Positions 6,862 through 13,664 of a stretch of DNA of 17,218 bases are shown here, in pieces (the first letter of the stretch is position 1; the number at the start of each line of letters is the position of its first letter). The notes below the pieces were generated by a model, which worked only from the letters and a program-made list of their open reading frames with translations, ran no database searches and was not told where the DNA came from. The position numbers were made by a program, and so were the translations under genes. The DNA is taken from assembly GCA_945866505.1 (NCBI GenBank), contig CAMBHH010000062.1:1-17218 (forward strand), in the 5' to 3' direction. The DNA is from Flavobacterium psychrophilum. Its GTDB lineage: Bacteria; Bacteroidota; Bacteroidia; Flavobacteriales; Flavobacteriaceae.

Positions 6862-6884
6862 CTTGATGTATTTTTAGGAATGGA

Positions 6885-7121
6885 TTATTTAATAAATCCG
6901 CCTGCTTGTGCTTTTTTCAAAACTGCAGCGATTCCATTTTTATTAATTGTTTTTACCGTAGATGCAGCTACTCTTAGAGTAATCCATCTATCTTCTTCTG
7001 GAAGATAAAAACGCTTTTTAACTAAGTTAACAGAAAATTTTCTCTTAGTTTTATTCATAGCGTGAGAAACGTTATTTCCTACCATCGCTCTTTTACCTGT
7101 AAGGTCGCAAACTCTTGACAT
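6885..7121 (-). CDS. rpmB: 50S ribosomal protein L28
   Basis: A large-subunit ribosomal protein of 78 residues. The N-terminus ([27 protein letters not shown]) and the central block ([18 protein letters not shown]) are typical of Bacteroidetes L28. First gene of a three-gene operon with rpmG and DUF4295. A promoter candidate with both -33 and -7 elements lies 36-66 bp upstream. Confidence 0.97.
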   Translation of the reverse strand: MSRVCDLTGKRAMVGNNVSHAMNKTKRKFSVNLVKKRFYLPEEDRWITLRVAASTVKTINKNGIAAVLKKAQAGGFIK

Positions 7122-7156
7122 TATCTTATCTTTTATCGTTATTCAAATCGAGGGTG

Positions 7157-7187
7157 CAAAGAAAAGAAAAATAAACGGATGAAGCAA
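7157..7187 (-). promoter_or_regulatory. Promoter candidate for rpmB operon
   Basis: On the minus strand TTG (7187-7185) is followed after 20 bp by TTTCTTTG (7164-7157), a seven-of-eight match to the -7 box TAnnTTTG. Both spacing and context fit the Bacteroidetes housekeeping promoter. It is in the 73-bp gap between cinA and rpmB, so the ribosomal genes can be expressed independently of cinA. Confidence 0.6.
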
Positions 7188-7194
7188 AAAATTA

Positions 7195-8445
7195 TTATAG
7201 ATTTTTTAAAATTTCTTTTCGCAACATTTCTAAACTCTTTACGACCGCTCTATCTATCACTTTTTCACGAGGTTGACCAAAATTAAACGCTTCGACTAGT
7301 ACTTGATTTGGGGTTGCCAATGCAATAAATATCGACCCAACCTCGGCGTCTGAATCGCCTTTCAATGGCCCAGCATTCCCAGTTGTGGCAATGGCATAGT
7401 CTGATTTCATTAACTTTTGGATGCTTATCGCCATTTGCTTAGCCACTTCTGCACTGACAACCGAATGTTCATTGATTAAATCTTCAGAAATTCCTAAAAT
7501 CGATATTTTTGTTATAGTTGCATAGGAAACAATACTGCCTTTAAAATAATTTGAAGCTCCTGCGACTGAGGTCAAAACCTGAGCAATTTTTCCTCCCGTA
7601 CAACTTTCGGCGGTAGAAATGGTTTTGTTTTGTTTGGTCAAAAGTCGGGCGACTACAATTTCAAGGCTTTCATCATCATCAAAACCTACAATACTGTCTC
7701 CAAGTATTTTAGATAACGAAATCACATTTTCGGAAATGGAATTCTGTAGAAATTCTTTATCCGTTCCTCGAGCTGAAAGGCGCAATCGTACTCGACCTGG
7801 ACTTGGTAAATAGGCTAATTTTATAAAATCGGGTAAATTATTTTCCCAATTCTCAATCGTTTCTGCCAATAAACTTTCACCGATTCCATAAGTTAAAACG
7901 GTTTTATGAATAATGAAAGGTCGTTCATACTCGGTAACAATTTTAGGTATAATTTCGTTTTCGACTATATATTTCATTTCAAATGGAACCCCTGGAAGCG
8001 AAATAAAGACGGTGTTTTCTTTTTTCATCCACATCCCTGGTGCTGTTCCCACTTGGTTGTGTAGTACCGTGCATTTTGACGGAACTAAGGCTTGATCTTT
8101 GTTTATTTGCGTTATCTGACGCTTATAAAACCCTTCGATTAATTGCGTAACGTGCTTGAGAACGTCTTGGTTTACAACCAGTTCATCATCAAAATAATCG
8201 CAGAAAGTTTTCTTGGTAATATCGTCTTTTGTAGGGCCAAGTCCACCAGTAATGATAACCAAGTCTACTTTGTTTTGAAATTTTTCAAAGGTACTTAGAA
8301 TGTGTTGCTTGTTGTCACTAATGGAAATCATTTCGTGTATTTCGACACCAATTCTGTCTAATGATTTGGCAATAAATCCCGAATTTGAATCAACAATTTG
8401 CCCAATTAAAATTTCGTCGCCAATAGTAATTATGGATGCTTTCAT
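7195..8445 (-). CDS. cinA: CinA: competence/damage-inducible protein A, NMN amidohydrolase
   Basis: A cytoplasmic two-domain protein of 416 residues, full length for the family. The N-terminal MoCF-like domain (COG1058, about 1-170) contains the [10 protein letters not shown] motif at 66-75 and SLPGVPFEM near 149-157; in studied homologues it acts as an ADP-ribose pyrophosphatase. The C-terminal PncC domain (about 260-416) has the STAESCTGG motif at 277-285 and TTGNAGP near 355, and deamidates nicotinamide mononucleotide for NAD salvage. The isoleucine usual in TGIAGP is Asn here. It is the last gene of the exonuclease-FAH-HPt-CinA cluster and ends 73 bp before rpmB. Confidence 0.95.
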   Translation of the reverse strand: MKASIITIGDEILIGQIVDSNSGFIAKSLDRIGVEIHEMISISDNKQHILSTFEKFQNKVDLVIITGGLGPTKDDITKKTFCDYFDDELVVNQDVLKHVTQLIEGFYKRQITQINKDQALVPSKCTVLHNQVGTAPGMWMKKENTVFISLPGVPFEMKYIVENEIIPKIVTEYERPFIIHKTVLTYGIGESLLAETIENWENNLPDFIKLAYLPSPGRVRLRLSARGTDKEFLQNSISENVISLSKILGDSIVGFDDDESLEIVVARLLTKQNKTISTAESCTGGKIAQVLTSVAGASNYFKGSIVSYATITKISILGISEDLINEHSVVSAEVAKQMAISIQKLMKSDYAIATTGNAGPLKGDSDAEVGSIFIALATPNQVLVEAFNFGQPREKVIDRAVVKSLEMLRKEILKNL

Positions 8446-8449
8446 TTGA

Positions 8450-8498
8450 GGTTGGAAGGGGGAAGATAGAAGTGGGACGTTGGAAACTGCAAACTGAA
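8450..8498. repeat. Degenerate heptamer array 4 (HPt 3' end)
   Basis: Seven 7-base units fill exactly 49 bp in perfect register (GGTTGGA, AGATAGA, AGTGGGA, CGTTGGA and AACTGCA among them; most end in GA). The array nearly fills the gap between the HPt stop codon (8502) and the cinA start (8445). It is more diverged than array 3, but its units look related to AGTTAGA and AGTTGGA. Confidence 0.7.
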
Positions 8499-8501
8499 AA
8501 A

Positions 8502-8846
8502 TTATAAATCGAAATCTTTTCTTAATTCCTTAATTGCATCTTTTACTTGCTGCTTGACGCTCTTGAATGTTTCTTTTATTTCCTTCTTTTCGCCTTCGAT
8601 TTTTGTCCACGCTTCAATTTGAAGAATTTCTTCGAAAGCTACTTTTAAACCCAATAAATCTAAGGAAGGTTTTACTTTGTGAGCGTAAGAATAAGCGTGT
8701 TTATGATCCTTTTTTTTAATTCCTTCTTTGATTTCTGCGATATCATCGGGAATTTCTGTAACAAATAACGTTACTATTTGCAGGACAAATTCTGGATCGT
8801 TATCTGAAAGTGCGTACACTTTTGCTAGGTTATAATGTAGTGCCAT
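8502..8846 (-). CDS. HPt (histidine phosphotransfer) domain protein
   Basis: A stand-alone 114-residue phosphotransfer protein that would relay a phosphoryl group between a hybrid histidine kinase and a response regulator. The HPt signature [14 protein letters not shown] contains the phosphoacceptor His56 and the following Lys and Pro-Ser. The rest is helical, with a charged C-terminus. No kinase or regulator gene is in the window, so it is an orphan relay component. Its ATG follows the FAH stop codon with no gap (TAAATG), indicating coupled translation. Its link to FAH and CinA is one of co-expression; the biological reason is not evident. Confidence 0.87.
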   Translation of the reverse strand: MALHYNLAKVYALSDNDPEFVLQIVTLFVTEIPDDIAEIKEGIKKKDHKHAYSYAHKVKPSLDLLGLKVAFEEILQIEAWTKIEGEKKEIKETFKSVKQQVKDAIKELRKDFDL

Positions 8847-9458
8847 TTATTTTATTTGTATGCTAAATAATTTATTTCCTTCTAAAAAGCCTTCTAAAAT
8901 GTCTTCAGACTTTACAACCGCAACGCCTTCTGGTGTTCCTGTAAAGATAATATCTCCAATTTTTAACGTGAAATATTGTGAAACATAAGAAATTAGCTCA
9001 TCAATATTCCATAACATAAAATTGGCACTACCTTTTTGAACCGTTTTGCTGTTGTTCGTCAATTCAAAAGTAATATATTCTAATGAATTAAATTGACTTT
9101 TTGGCAAAAAATCGCCTATCACTGCAGAACCATCAAACGATTTCGCTTTTTCCCAAGGCAATCCTTTGGATTTTAATTCATTCTGCAAATCTCGAGCAGT
9201 AAAATCTATACCCACACTAATTTCGTCATAATATTTATGAGCAAACTTGGTATCGATATATTTTCCCACTTTGTTTATCTTGACAATAAGTTCTATTTCG
9301 TGATGAATATCATTCGAGAATTCTGGAATCACAAAAGGATGTTGTTTCAACAAAACCGCAGAATCGGGTTTCATAAAAATTACCGGTTCCGATGGTCTTT
9401 CGTTTTTTAATTCCTCGATATGCTTGGCATAATTCCTGCCGATGCAGATTATCTTCAT
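8847..9458 (-). CDS. Fumarylacetoacetate hydrolase family protein (acylpyruvase-like)
   Basis: A 203-residue FAH-fold enzyme of the small FAHD1/YcgM type, which hydrolyse acylpyruvates or decarboxylate oxaloacetate in the cytoplasm. It starts with IICIGRNYAKHIEEL, has the metal-binding IHHEIEL block (Glu54 and Glu56) and GIDFTARDLQ (Asp85), then KSFDGSAVIGDFLP (107-120) and the FTGTPEGV motif near the C-terminus. I chose the ATG at 9458. A GTG at 9506 is in frame, but it would translate a tandem repeat (Pro/Lys/Thr/Asn-rich) before the conserved start. It abuts the HPt gene downstream and lies 69 bp after the exonuclease. Confidence 0.9.
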   Translation of the reverse strand: MKIICIGRNYAKHIEELKNERPSEPVIFMKPDSAVLLKQHPFVIPEFSNDIHHEIELIVKINKVGKYIDTKFAHKYYDEISVGIDFTARDLQNELKSKGLPWEKAKSFDGSAVIGDFLPKSQFNSLEYITFELTNNSKTVQKGSANFMLWNIDELISYVSQYFTLKIGDIIFTGTPEGVAVVKSEDILEGFLEGNKLFSIQIK

Positions 9459-9463
9459 AATTG

Positions 9464-9531
9464 GGGTTTTGGGTCTTGGGTTCTGGGTTTTGGGAATTCC
9501 TTTCACCCAATACCTAAAACCTAATGCCTAT
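9464..9531. repeat. Heptamer array 5: opposed G-rich and C-rich halves, hairpin and G-quadruplex motif
   Basis: On the plus strand five GGG runs recur every 7 bases (9464-9494, unit GGGTTTT and variants). A second set of four heptamers follows at 9504-9531 in the complementary sense (CACCCAA, TACCTAA, AACCTAA, TGCCTAT). The halves can pair: 9476-9494 with 9506-9524 gives a 19-bp stem with three mismatches and an 11-nt loop. The second half covers the exonuclease stop codon, and the first ends 5 nt before the FAH start. The G-rich strand meets the G3-N4 pattern for a quadruplex. Confidence 0.85.
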
Positions 9532-10298
9532 TTTGTGTTTAATTTCCTCAATTTTATGGCCGTCAAAACTTTCTTCGTATATAAAGGAAAATCAGCATTT
9601 TGAATCCAACTGAAATAGCCAGGTTCGTTTTCTAATACAACATCAACTTTGACTCCTTTGTGTTTTCCAAAAGTAAAAATTTCATTGTTATCCTTATCAA
9701 AAGCAATCATTCCAGCAAAATCGGCTATTTTTTTTCTAGTGGTAAATTCTGAAAGTGATTTTATATCGTTTTGCAAATCGGGATAACGCTCTAATTGGGC
9801 TTTCATAATTTCGTAAGTTGCCATCGTATCGGCTTCGGCAGAATGGGCATTTTCGAGACTTTGACCACAATAAAATTTCAAAGCTGCGCTCAATGTTCGT
9901 TCTTCTTTTTTGTGAAAAATGGTTTGAACATCTACAGAAACACGGTTTTTCATGTCGAAATCTACTCCAGCGCGAAGCAATTCTTCTGCCAATAATGGAA
10001 TATCAAAACGATCAGAATTGTATCCAGCCAAATCAGAATCTTTAATCATATTGTAAACTTGCGAGGCCAATTCCTTGAATGTAGGTTCGTTAGCTACTTT
10101 TTCGTCTGTAATTCCGTGAACTAACGTGGTCTGATATGGAATTGGTATAGTGGGATTAACCAACCAAGTTTTACTTTCTTTATTTCCGTTTGGAAAAACT
10201 TTGAAGATTGCAATTTCAACAATTCGATCTTTGGCAACATCAATTCCGGTAGTTTCTAGGTCGAAAAAGCAAATTGGTTTATTAAGTTTGAGCTCCAT
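9528..10298 (-). CDS. DnaQ-like 3'-5' exonuclease (exodeoxyribonuclease X type)
   Basis: A DEDDh-family exonuclease of 256 residues. Exo I is FFDLETTG (Asp13, Glu15), Exo II is GYNSDRFDIPLL (Asp99) and Exo III is HSAEAD (His152, Asp157), so all the catalytic residues are present. The C-terminal extension (FGKHKGVKVDVVLENEPGYFSWI, in part) is the small domain seen at the end of exodeoxyribonuclease X-type proteins. It probably acts in DNA repair or DNA end trimming; it is not the polymerase III epsilon subunit judging by the extra C-terminal domain. It has its own -7 box and an upstream palindrome, and it begins a cluster with FAH, HPt and cinA. Confidence 0.93.
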   Translation of the reverse strand: MELKLNKPICFFDLETTGIDVAKDRIVEIAIFKVFPNGNKESKTWLVNPTIPIPYQTTLVHGITDEKVANEPTFKELASQVYNMIKDSDLAGYNSDRFDIPLLAEELLRAGVDFDMKNRVSVDVQTIFHKKEERTLSAALKFYCGQSLENAHSAEADTMATYEIMKAQLERYPDLQNDIKSLSEFTTRKKIADFAGMIAFDKDNNEIFTFGKHKGVKVDVVLENEPGYFSWIQNADFPLYTKKVLTAIKLRKLNTK

Positions 10299-10316
10299 TT
10301 TTTTATTTTAGAATGA

Positions 10317-10345
10317 CAAATATATCTTTTTGAACATATAGTTCA
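10317..10345 (-). promoter_or_regulatory. Promoter and palindromic operator candidate for the exonuclease cluster
   Basis: On the minus strand TATATTTG (10324-10317) is a perfect TAnnTTTG box 19 nt upstream of the exonuclease ATG. No TTG is found at -33. Within the spacer lies the perfect palindrome TGAACATATAGTTCA (10331-10345; 5-bp arms, 5-nt centre), well placed for a repressor that blocks polymerase. Confidence 0.6.
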
Positions 10346-10379
10346 TCGATTATTTTAAAAAGTTTTAGACAAAAATCAA

Positions 10380-10410
10380 AAACCCGACAAGTTAGAAAAC
10401 AGTCGGGTTT
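10380..10410 (-). terminator. Rho-independent terminator of the E2 gene
   Basis: Perfect 9-bp GC-rich stem, AAACCCGAC at 10380-10388 and GTCGGGTTT at 10402-10410, with a 13-nt loop. On the minus strand it is followed by T-rich sequence. It lies about 20 nt after the E2 stop codon. Confidence 0.88.
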
Positions 10411-10430
10411 GTCTTCGATTTTATAATTCA

Positions 10431-11738
10431 TTAAAAATTTCTATTCACATCAAATGCTTCTAGATATTCTGCAACGCGTTTTACAAAACTTCCTCCTAAA
10501 GCACCATCAACAACACGATGGTCGTAGCTGTGCGAAAGGAACATTTTTTGGCGAATGCCAATAAAATCTCCTTCGGGAGTTTCGATTACGGCTGGCACTT
10601 TTCTGATTGCTCCAAGTGCCAAAATCCCAACTTGGGGCTGATTGATAATTGGTGTTCCAAAAACACTACCAAAAGTCCCCACATTCGTGACTGTATATGT
10701 TCCACCTGTGGTATCGTCTGGTTTTAGTTTTCCTGCTTTGGCTCTTCCTCCTAAATCATTTACGGCTTTTGCCATGCCTACTAAATTGAGTTGGTCGGCA
10801 TTTTTAATAACGGGAACAATTAAATTTCCGTTGGGCAACGAAGCTGCCATTCCAAGGTTGATATTTTTTCTTTTGATGATCGTTTCACCATCAACAGAAA
10901 TATTCATCATCGGGAAATCTTTCAAAGCTTTAGCAACAGCCTCCATAAAAATTGGAGTGTACGTTAGCTTCTCTCCTTCTCTATTTTCGAAAGCAGTTTT
11001 TACCTTATCTCTCCATTTTACAATATTGGTCACATCGACTTCAATGAACGACTGAACGTGCGCCGAAGTATGAACCGAAGCGATCATATAGCCCGAAATC
11101 AACTTGCGCATTCTATCCATTTCGATGATTTCATCACCACCGTTTAAAGATGTGGTTATGGGTTGTGGGTGATGAGTTATGGGTTGCGGCGGTGCAACTG
11201 ATTTTGGTGCTTCAACTACAATTGGTGCAACAACACCTCTAGTTTTTATATAATTTAAAACATCTTCTTTGGTAACTCTTCCGTCTTTTCCTGAACCAAG
11301 AATATTCTCTAATTCTTCAAGAGAAATTCCTTCTTCTTTAGCAATATTTTTTACTAAAGGCGAATAGAATTTTTCAGAATCTGAAAAGTTTGTTGGAGTG
11401 GTTACGGTATCTTTGGCAACTTCAATTGTCTTTTCAATCACAGCAACTTCATCAGGAACAACAACTTCTTGTTTAGAAATAGCTATAACTGAATCAACTT
11501 CGGTTTCGATAATTGCAATGGTTTGACCCACTTGAACCAAATCATCTTTACCAAACAATTGTTCTACTAAAATCCCCGAAACTTCGCTGGGCAGTTCACT
11601 ATCGACTTTGTCAGTGGCAACTTCAAGCACAGCTTCATCGGCTTCGATATTTTCACCCACTTGTTTCAACCAATTTGTAATAGTTGCTTCTGCTACGCTT
11701 TCTCCCATTTTTGGAAGTTTCAATTCAAATCTTGCCAT
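10431..11738 (-). CDS. 2-oxoacid dehydrogenase complex E2 (dihydrolipoamide acyltransferase), probably branched-chain type
   Basis: The lipoylated acyltransferase core of a 2-oxoacid dehydrogenase complex, 435 residues, cytoplasmic. Domains in order: one lipoyl domain (1-80, DEAVLEVATDKVDSELPSE with the lipoyl lysine at 44); a linker; a peripheral-subunit-binding domain (about 125-165, SPLVKNIAKEEGISLEEL); a second linker; and the catalytic domain (about 205-435) with DHRVVDGALGG (His407, Asp411). A single lipoyl domain and the GTFGSVFGTPIINQPQVGIL block resemble branched-chain E2 enzymes, but substrate assignment is uncertain because E1 and E3 genes are not in the window. The second linker is encoded by a heptamer repeat. 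It is flanked by a promoter box and a terminator, so it is probably transcribed alone. Confidence 0.93.
   Translation of the reverse strand: MARFELKLPKMGESVAEATITNWLKQVGENIEADEAVLEVATDKVDSELPSEVSGILVEQLFGKDDLVQVGQTIAIIETEVDSVIAISKQEVVVPDEVAVIEKTIEVAKDTVTTPTNFSDSEKFYSPLVKNIAKEEGISLEELENILGSGKDGRVTKEDVLNYIKTRGVVAPIVVEAPKSVAPPQPITHHPQPITTSLNGGDEIIEMDRMRKLISGYMIASVHTSAHVQSFIEVDVTNIVKWRDKVKTAFENREGEKLTYTPIFMEAVAKALKDFPMMNISVDGETIIKRKNINLGMAASLPNGNLIVPVIKNADQLNLVGMAKAVNDLGGRAKAGKLKPDDTTGGTYTVTNVGTFGSVFGTPIINQPQVGILALGAIRKVPAVIETPEGDFIGIRQKMFLSHSYDHRVVDGALGGSFVKRVAEYLEAFDVNRNF
11152..11186. repeat. Heptamer array 6, inside the E2 linker
   Basis: Five 7-base units in register on the plus strand (GTGGTTA, TGGGTTG, TGGGTGA, TGAGTTA, TGGGTTG). 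The coding strand reads them as Pro-Gln-Pro-Ile-Thr-type repeats (PQPITHH then PQPITTS), because three heptamers equal seven codons. The array falls in the flexible linker between the subunit-binding and catalytic domains. Its units closely resemble those of array 5 (GGGTTTT). Confidence 0.8.
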
Positions 11739-11775
11739 AGTATTAACCTAAAAGGTGATTTTGATTATATGAATG

Positions 11776-11783
11776 CAAAATTA
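11776..11783 (-). promoter_or_regulatory. -7 promoter box for E2
   Basis: On the minus strand TAATTTTG matches TAnnTTTG and ends 37 nt before the E2 ATG. I do not see a TTG at the expected -33 distance. Confidence 0.5.
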
Positions 11784-11826
11784 GTGATTATTTTTAGTTT
11801 TAGGCTGATAATTGATGGTTTTTGGA

Positions 11827-11868
11827 CAAATCAAAAATCAGAAATCTGATGCCCAAATTCTTAAATCT
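11827..11868. repeat. Degenerate heptamer array 7 (glycosyltransferase 3' end)
   Basis: Six 7-base units in register (CAAATCA, AAAATCA, GAAATCT, then one diverged unit, then AAATTCT and TAAATCT). The array spans the glycosyltransferase stop codon (11863-11861 on the minus strand) and extends into the intergenic gap before E2. Its AATCA/AATCT core resembles array 2. Confidence 0.6.
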
Positions 11869-12994
11869 CGATGACTTCACCTCGATCAAAACTGCTGTTA
11901 CTACCCAGCATATAATAAGAAGATTTTGGGATAATTTTAAAGGTAAATTTTTTGTTTTTATTTGTTTCAAAAGCTTCGATTATTGTCTTAAAATCGAGAT
12001 GATTTTGGTCGAAAATAATTTCGGCAGCTAAATTTTCTATAAACGATTTCGCGCTATCTTGCCTTTTAACAGGCTTTTTCAATTGAATTTCTAATTTCTC
12101 TCGCAAAATTTCATTGCTTGAAACAAGAATGTAATTTTCTGGATTTGATTTTGGTTTTGGTTTCCATTGAAAAAGTTTTGCAACGGAAAAAAATACAATT
12201 CCCATCTTCATAAACCACGTAAATAAGAAAGATACTCGAAAATGTTTTCTAAAGAAAAAATTCATCGCTTGTTGATTGCGTTTCATATAGATTCCGTCTT
12301 TAACTGTGCTTTCTCCTTTGTAATGTATAATTGAAGTTTCGTGAAAATAATAATTTGATTTACCTTTTTTCAACGCCATATAGGATAAATCAATATCGTC
12401 TGAATACATAAAACAATCCTCGTCAAAACCTCCAATTTCATTATACAAATCATGTTTCATAAACATAAATGCACCAACTAGAATATCCACTTTTCCAGAT
12501 TCGCTTTCGGATAAATGTTGAGCATAATATTTTCCAAAAGCCATTGGAAATATTTTATACAAACCTGTTATTTTGGTAAAAGCTACAAAAGGTGTTGGAG
12601 TTCCGCGCTTGCTTTCGGGTAGAAAATTCCCTGTTCCGTCAATAAGTTTACATCCGACAATTCCTAAATCATTTTGCTTTTTGGCGAAAGCCATCACTTT
12701 CTTAAAAGTATCTTCGGCCACAACTGTATCTGGATTGAGGATGCAAATGTATTCTCCTTGTGCTTGGCTTACACCAATATTATTCCCTTTCGGGAAACCC
12801 TCATTTTCCTTATTTTCGATAAGTTTTACGTTTGGAAAACGCTGCTTCATCATTGCACAACTATAGTCTTGAGAATTGTTGTCGACTACAATAATTTCAG
12901 CATCGATATTTTGCAAGGCATTTTGAACACTTAGAACGCAAAGTTCCAAGAAATACCGCACGTTGTAATTGAGAATGATTACGGATAGTTGCAT
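11861..12994 (-). CDS. Glycosyltransferase family 2 protein
   Basis: A sugar transferase of 377 residues with a GT-A fold, probably adding a sugar such as rhamnose to a surface polysaccharide or lipid-linked glycan at the inner membrane. The N-terminus LSVIILNYNVRYFLELC is the canonical GT2 opening; VVDNNSQD (Asp38) and LNPDT (NPD at 87-89) hold the nucleotide-sugar and metal site; GGFDEDCFMYSDDIDLSYMA (188-207) is the acceptor-side ED/DD block. A hydrophobic helix at about 253-275 suggests membrane attachment, and the C-terminal 100 residues are not recognised. A near-ideal promoter ends at the start codon itself. No other polysaccharide genes are adjacent. Confidence 0.93.
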   Translation of the reverse strand: MQLSVIILNYNVRYFLELCVLSVQNALQNIDAEIIVVDNNSQDYSCAMMKQRFPNVKLIENKENEGFPKGNNIGVSQAQGEYICILNPDTVVAEDTFKKVMAFAKKQNDLGIVGCKLIDGTGNFLPESKRGTPTPFVAFTKITGLYKIFPMAFGKYYAQHLSESESGKVDILVGAFMFMKHDLYNEIGGFDEDCFMYSDDIDLSYMALKKGKSNYYFHETSIIHYKGESTVKDGIYMKRNQQAMNFFFRKHFRVSFLFTWFMKMGIVFFSVAKLFQWKPKPKSNPENYILVSSNEILREKLEIQLKKPVKRQDSAKSFIENLAAEIIFDQNHLDFKTIIEAFETNKNKKFTFKIIPKSSYYMLGSNSSFDRGEVIEI

Positions 12995-12998
12995 AGGA

Positions 12999-13028
12999 CA
13001 AATATAATTGAAAAATAGAATATGTCAA
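12999..13028 (-). promoter_or_regulatory. Full promoter of the glycosyltransferase gene
   Basis: On the minus strand TTG (13028-13026), a 19-bp spacer and TATATTTG (13006-12999) form an ideal match to the Bacteroidetes promoter TTG-N(17-23)-TAnnTTTG. Only four bases separate the -7 box from the ATG at 12994, so transcription would start at or next to the start codon and the mRNA would be leaderless or nearly so. Confidence 0.75.
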
Positions 13029-13560
13029 CAGTTCCTTTTTTGAAAATATTGACAAAATAAGGGCTTCAAATTAATACCATTTGGTAATGCCTCTTATAAA
13101 GTGCGCGTTACAACGTAAAAATATTTTTCCAGTAATGGTTTCTTTAATCCATCAGTTAATATACAAATTCAATTAAAGGGTATATATCTGCATTTTTTAT
13201 GATTGCTCACTAACTTGTTTTTAGGGTATAATTATAAGGTTAAGATTCATCTGTTTTGGATATACTTGTTATAATTTAATTTTAAATGTATGAATTTCAT
13301 AATTTATTACTTAATTAAATATGAATATAATTTTTATTAATAACATATAATATTATCACGAATTTTATGATTTTATGAATTTTGGATGAATTTATAAATA
13401 TTTATATCGTTTTCGTTGAAAAAATAATAGGCATAATGATTAATTTACCTCTACATTACTACAACAAATGCCGTATTTTGCATTATATCCATTTAGTCTT
13501 TAATAAATTGCGAAATTAATAAGGCCGTATATAATCAGTAAACTTTAGGTTTTTCATAAA

Positions 13561-13603
13561 TGATGTTGTAAAAACAGCATTTGTATTGTTTTTATATACA
13601 TCA
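13561..13603 (+). promoter_or_regulatory. Imperfect hairpin upstream of the secreted-protein gene
   Basis: TGATGT (13561-13566) pairs with ACATCA (13598-13603), and AAAAACA (13570-13576) pairs with TGTTTTT (13587-13593). They are separated by a small internal loop, with a 10-nt terminal loop. It lies about 60 nt before the ATG and about 30 nt before the -7 box, so it would act as DNA (operator) rather than RNA unless transcription starts further upstream. Confidence 0.4.
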
Positions 13604-13631
13604 GTGTAAAACTGCGGTATAAAATTTCTAG

Positions 13632-13639
13632 TAGATTTG
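13632..13639 (+). promoter_or_regulatory. -7 promoter box of the secreted-protein gene
   Basis: TAGATTTG matches TAnnTTTG exactly and ends 25 nt before the ATG. A CTG rather than TTG occurs 17 bp upstream of the box. No Shine-Dalgarno sequence precedes the ATG. Confidence 0.55.
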
Positions 13640-13664
13640 AAACATAACTTAAAATAAACATTCT

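Larger units (their letters stand above)
13029..13664. other. Long AT-rich non-coding region upstream of the secreted protein
   Basis: No ORF with coding character is visible on either strand in these roughly 640 bp, and I see no tRNA or other recognisable RNA gene. The stretch is very AT-rich and holds scattered short palindromes: TACCATTTGGTA (13075-13086), an A5-TA-T5 palindrome (13117-13128), TATGAATTTCATA (13289-13301) and the hairpin at 13561-13603. A repeated GGGTATA occurs twice near 13178 and 13224. It is unusually long for this compact window. It may hold control sites for the downstream gene, or a decayed gene. Confidence 0.6.

Noticed and set aside
9459..9506. GTG start at 9506 for the FAH protein
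   Set aside because: The extra 16 residues are the translated heptamer array, and the conserved FAH N-terminus begins exactly at the ATG at 9458.
9464..9531. CRISPR-like array
   Set aside because: Units are 7 bp with no spacers, and no cas genes are in the window. The same applies to the other heptamer arrays.
10331..10345. A true LexA (SOS) box
   Set aside because: The half sites resemble GAAC/GTTC but the spacing is one base longer than the known Gram-positive box, and no SOS gene context is visible. It is kept only as an operator candidate.
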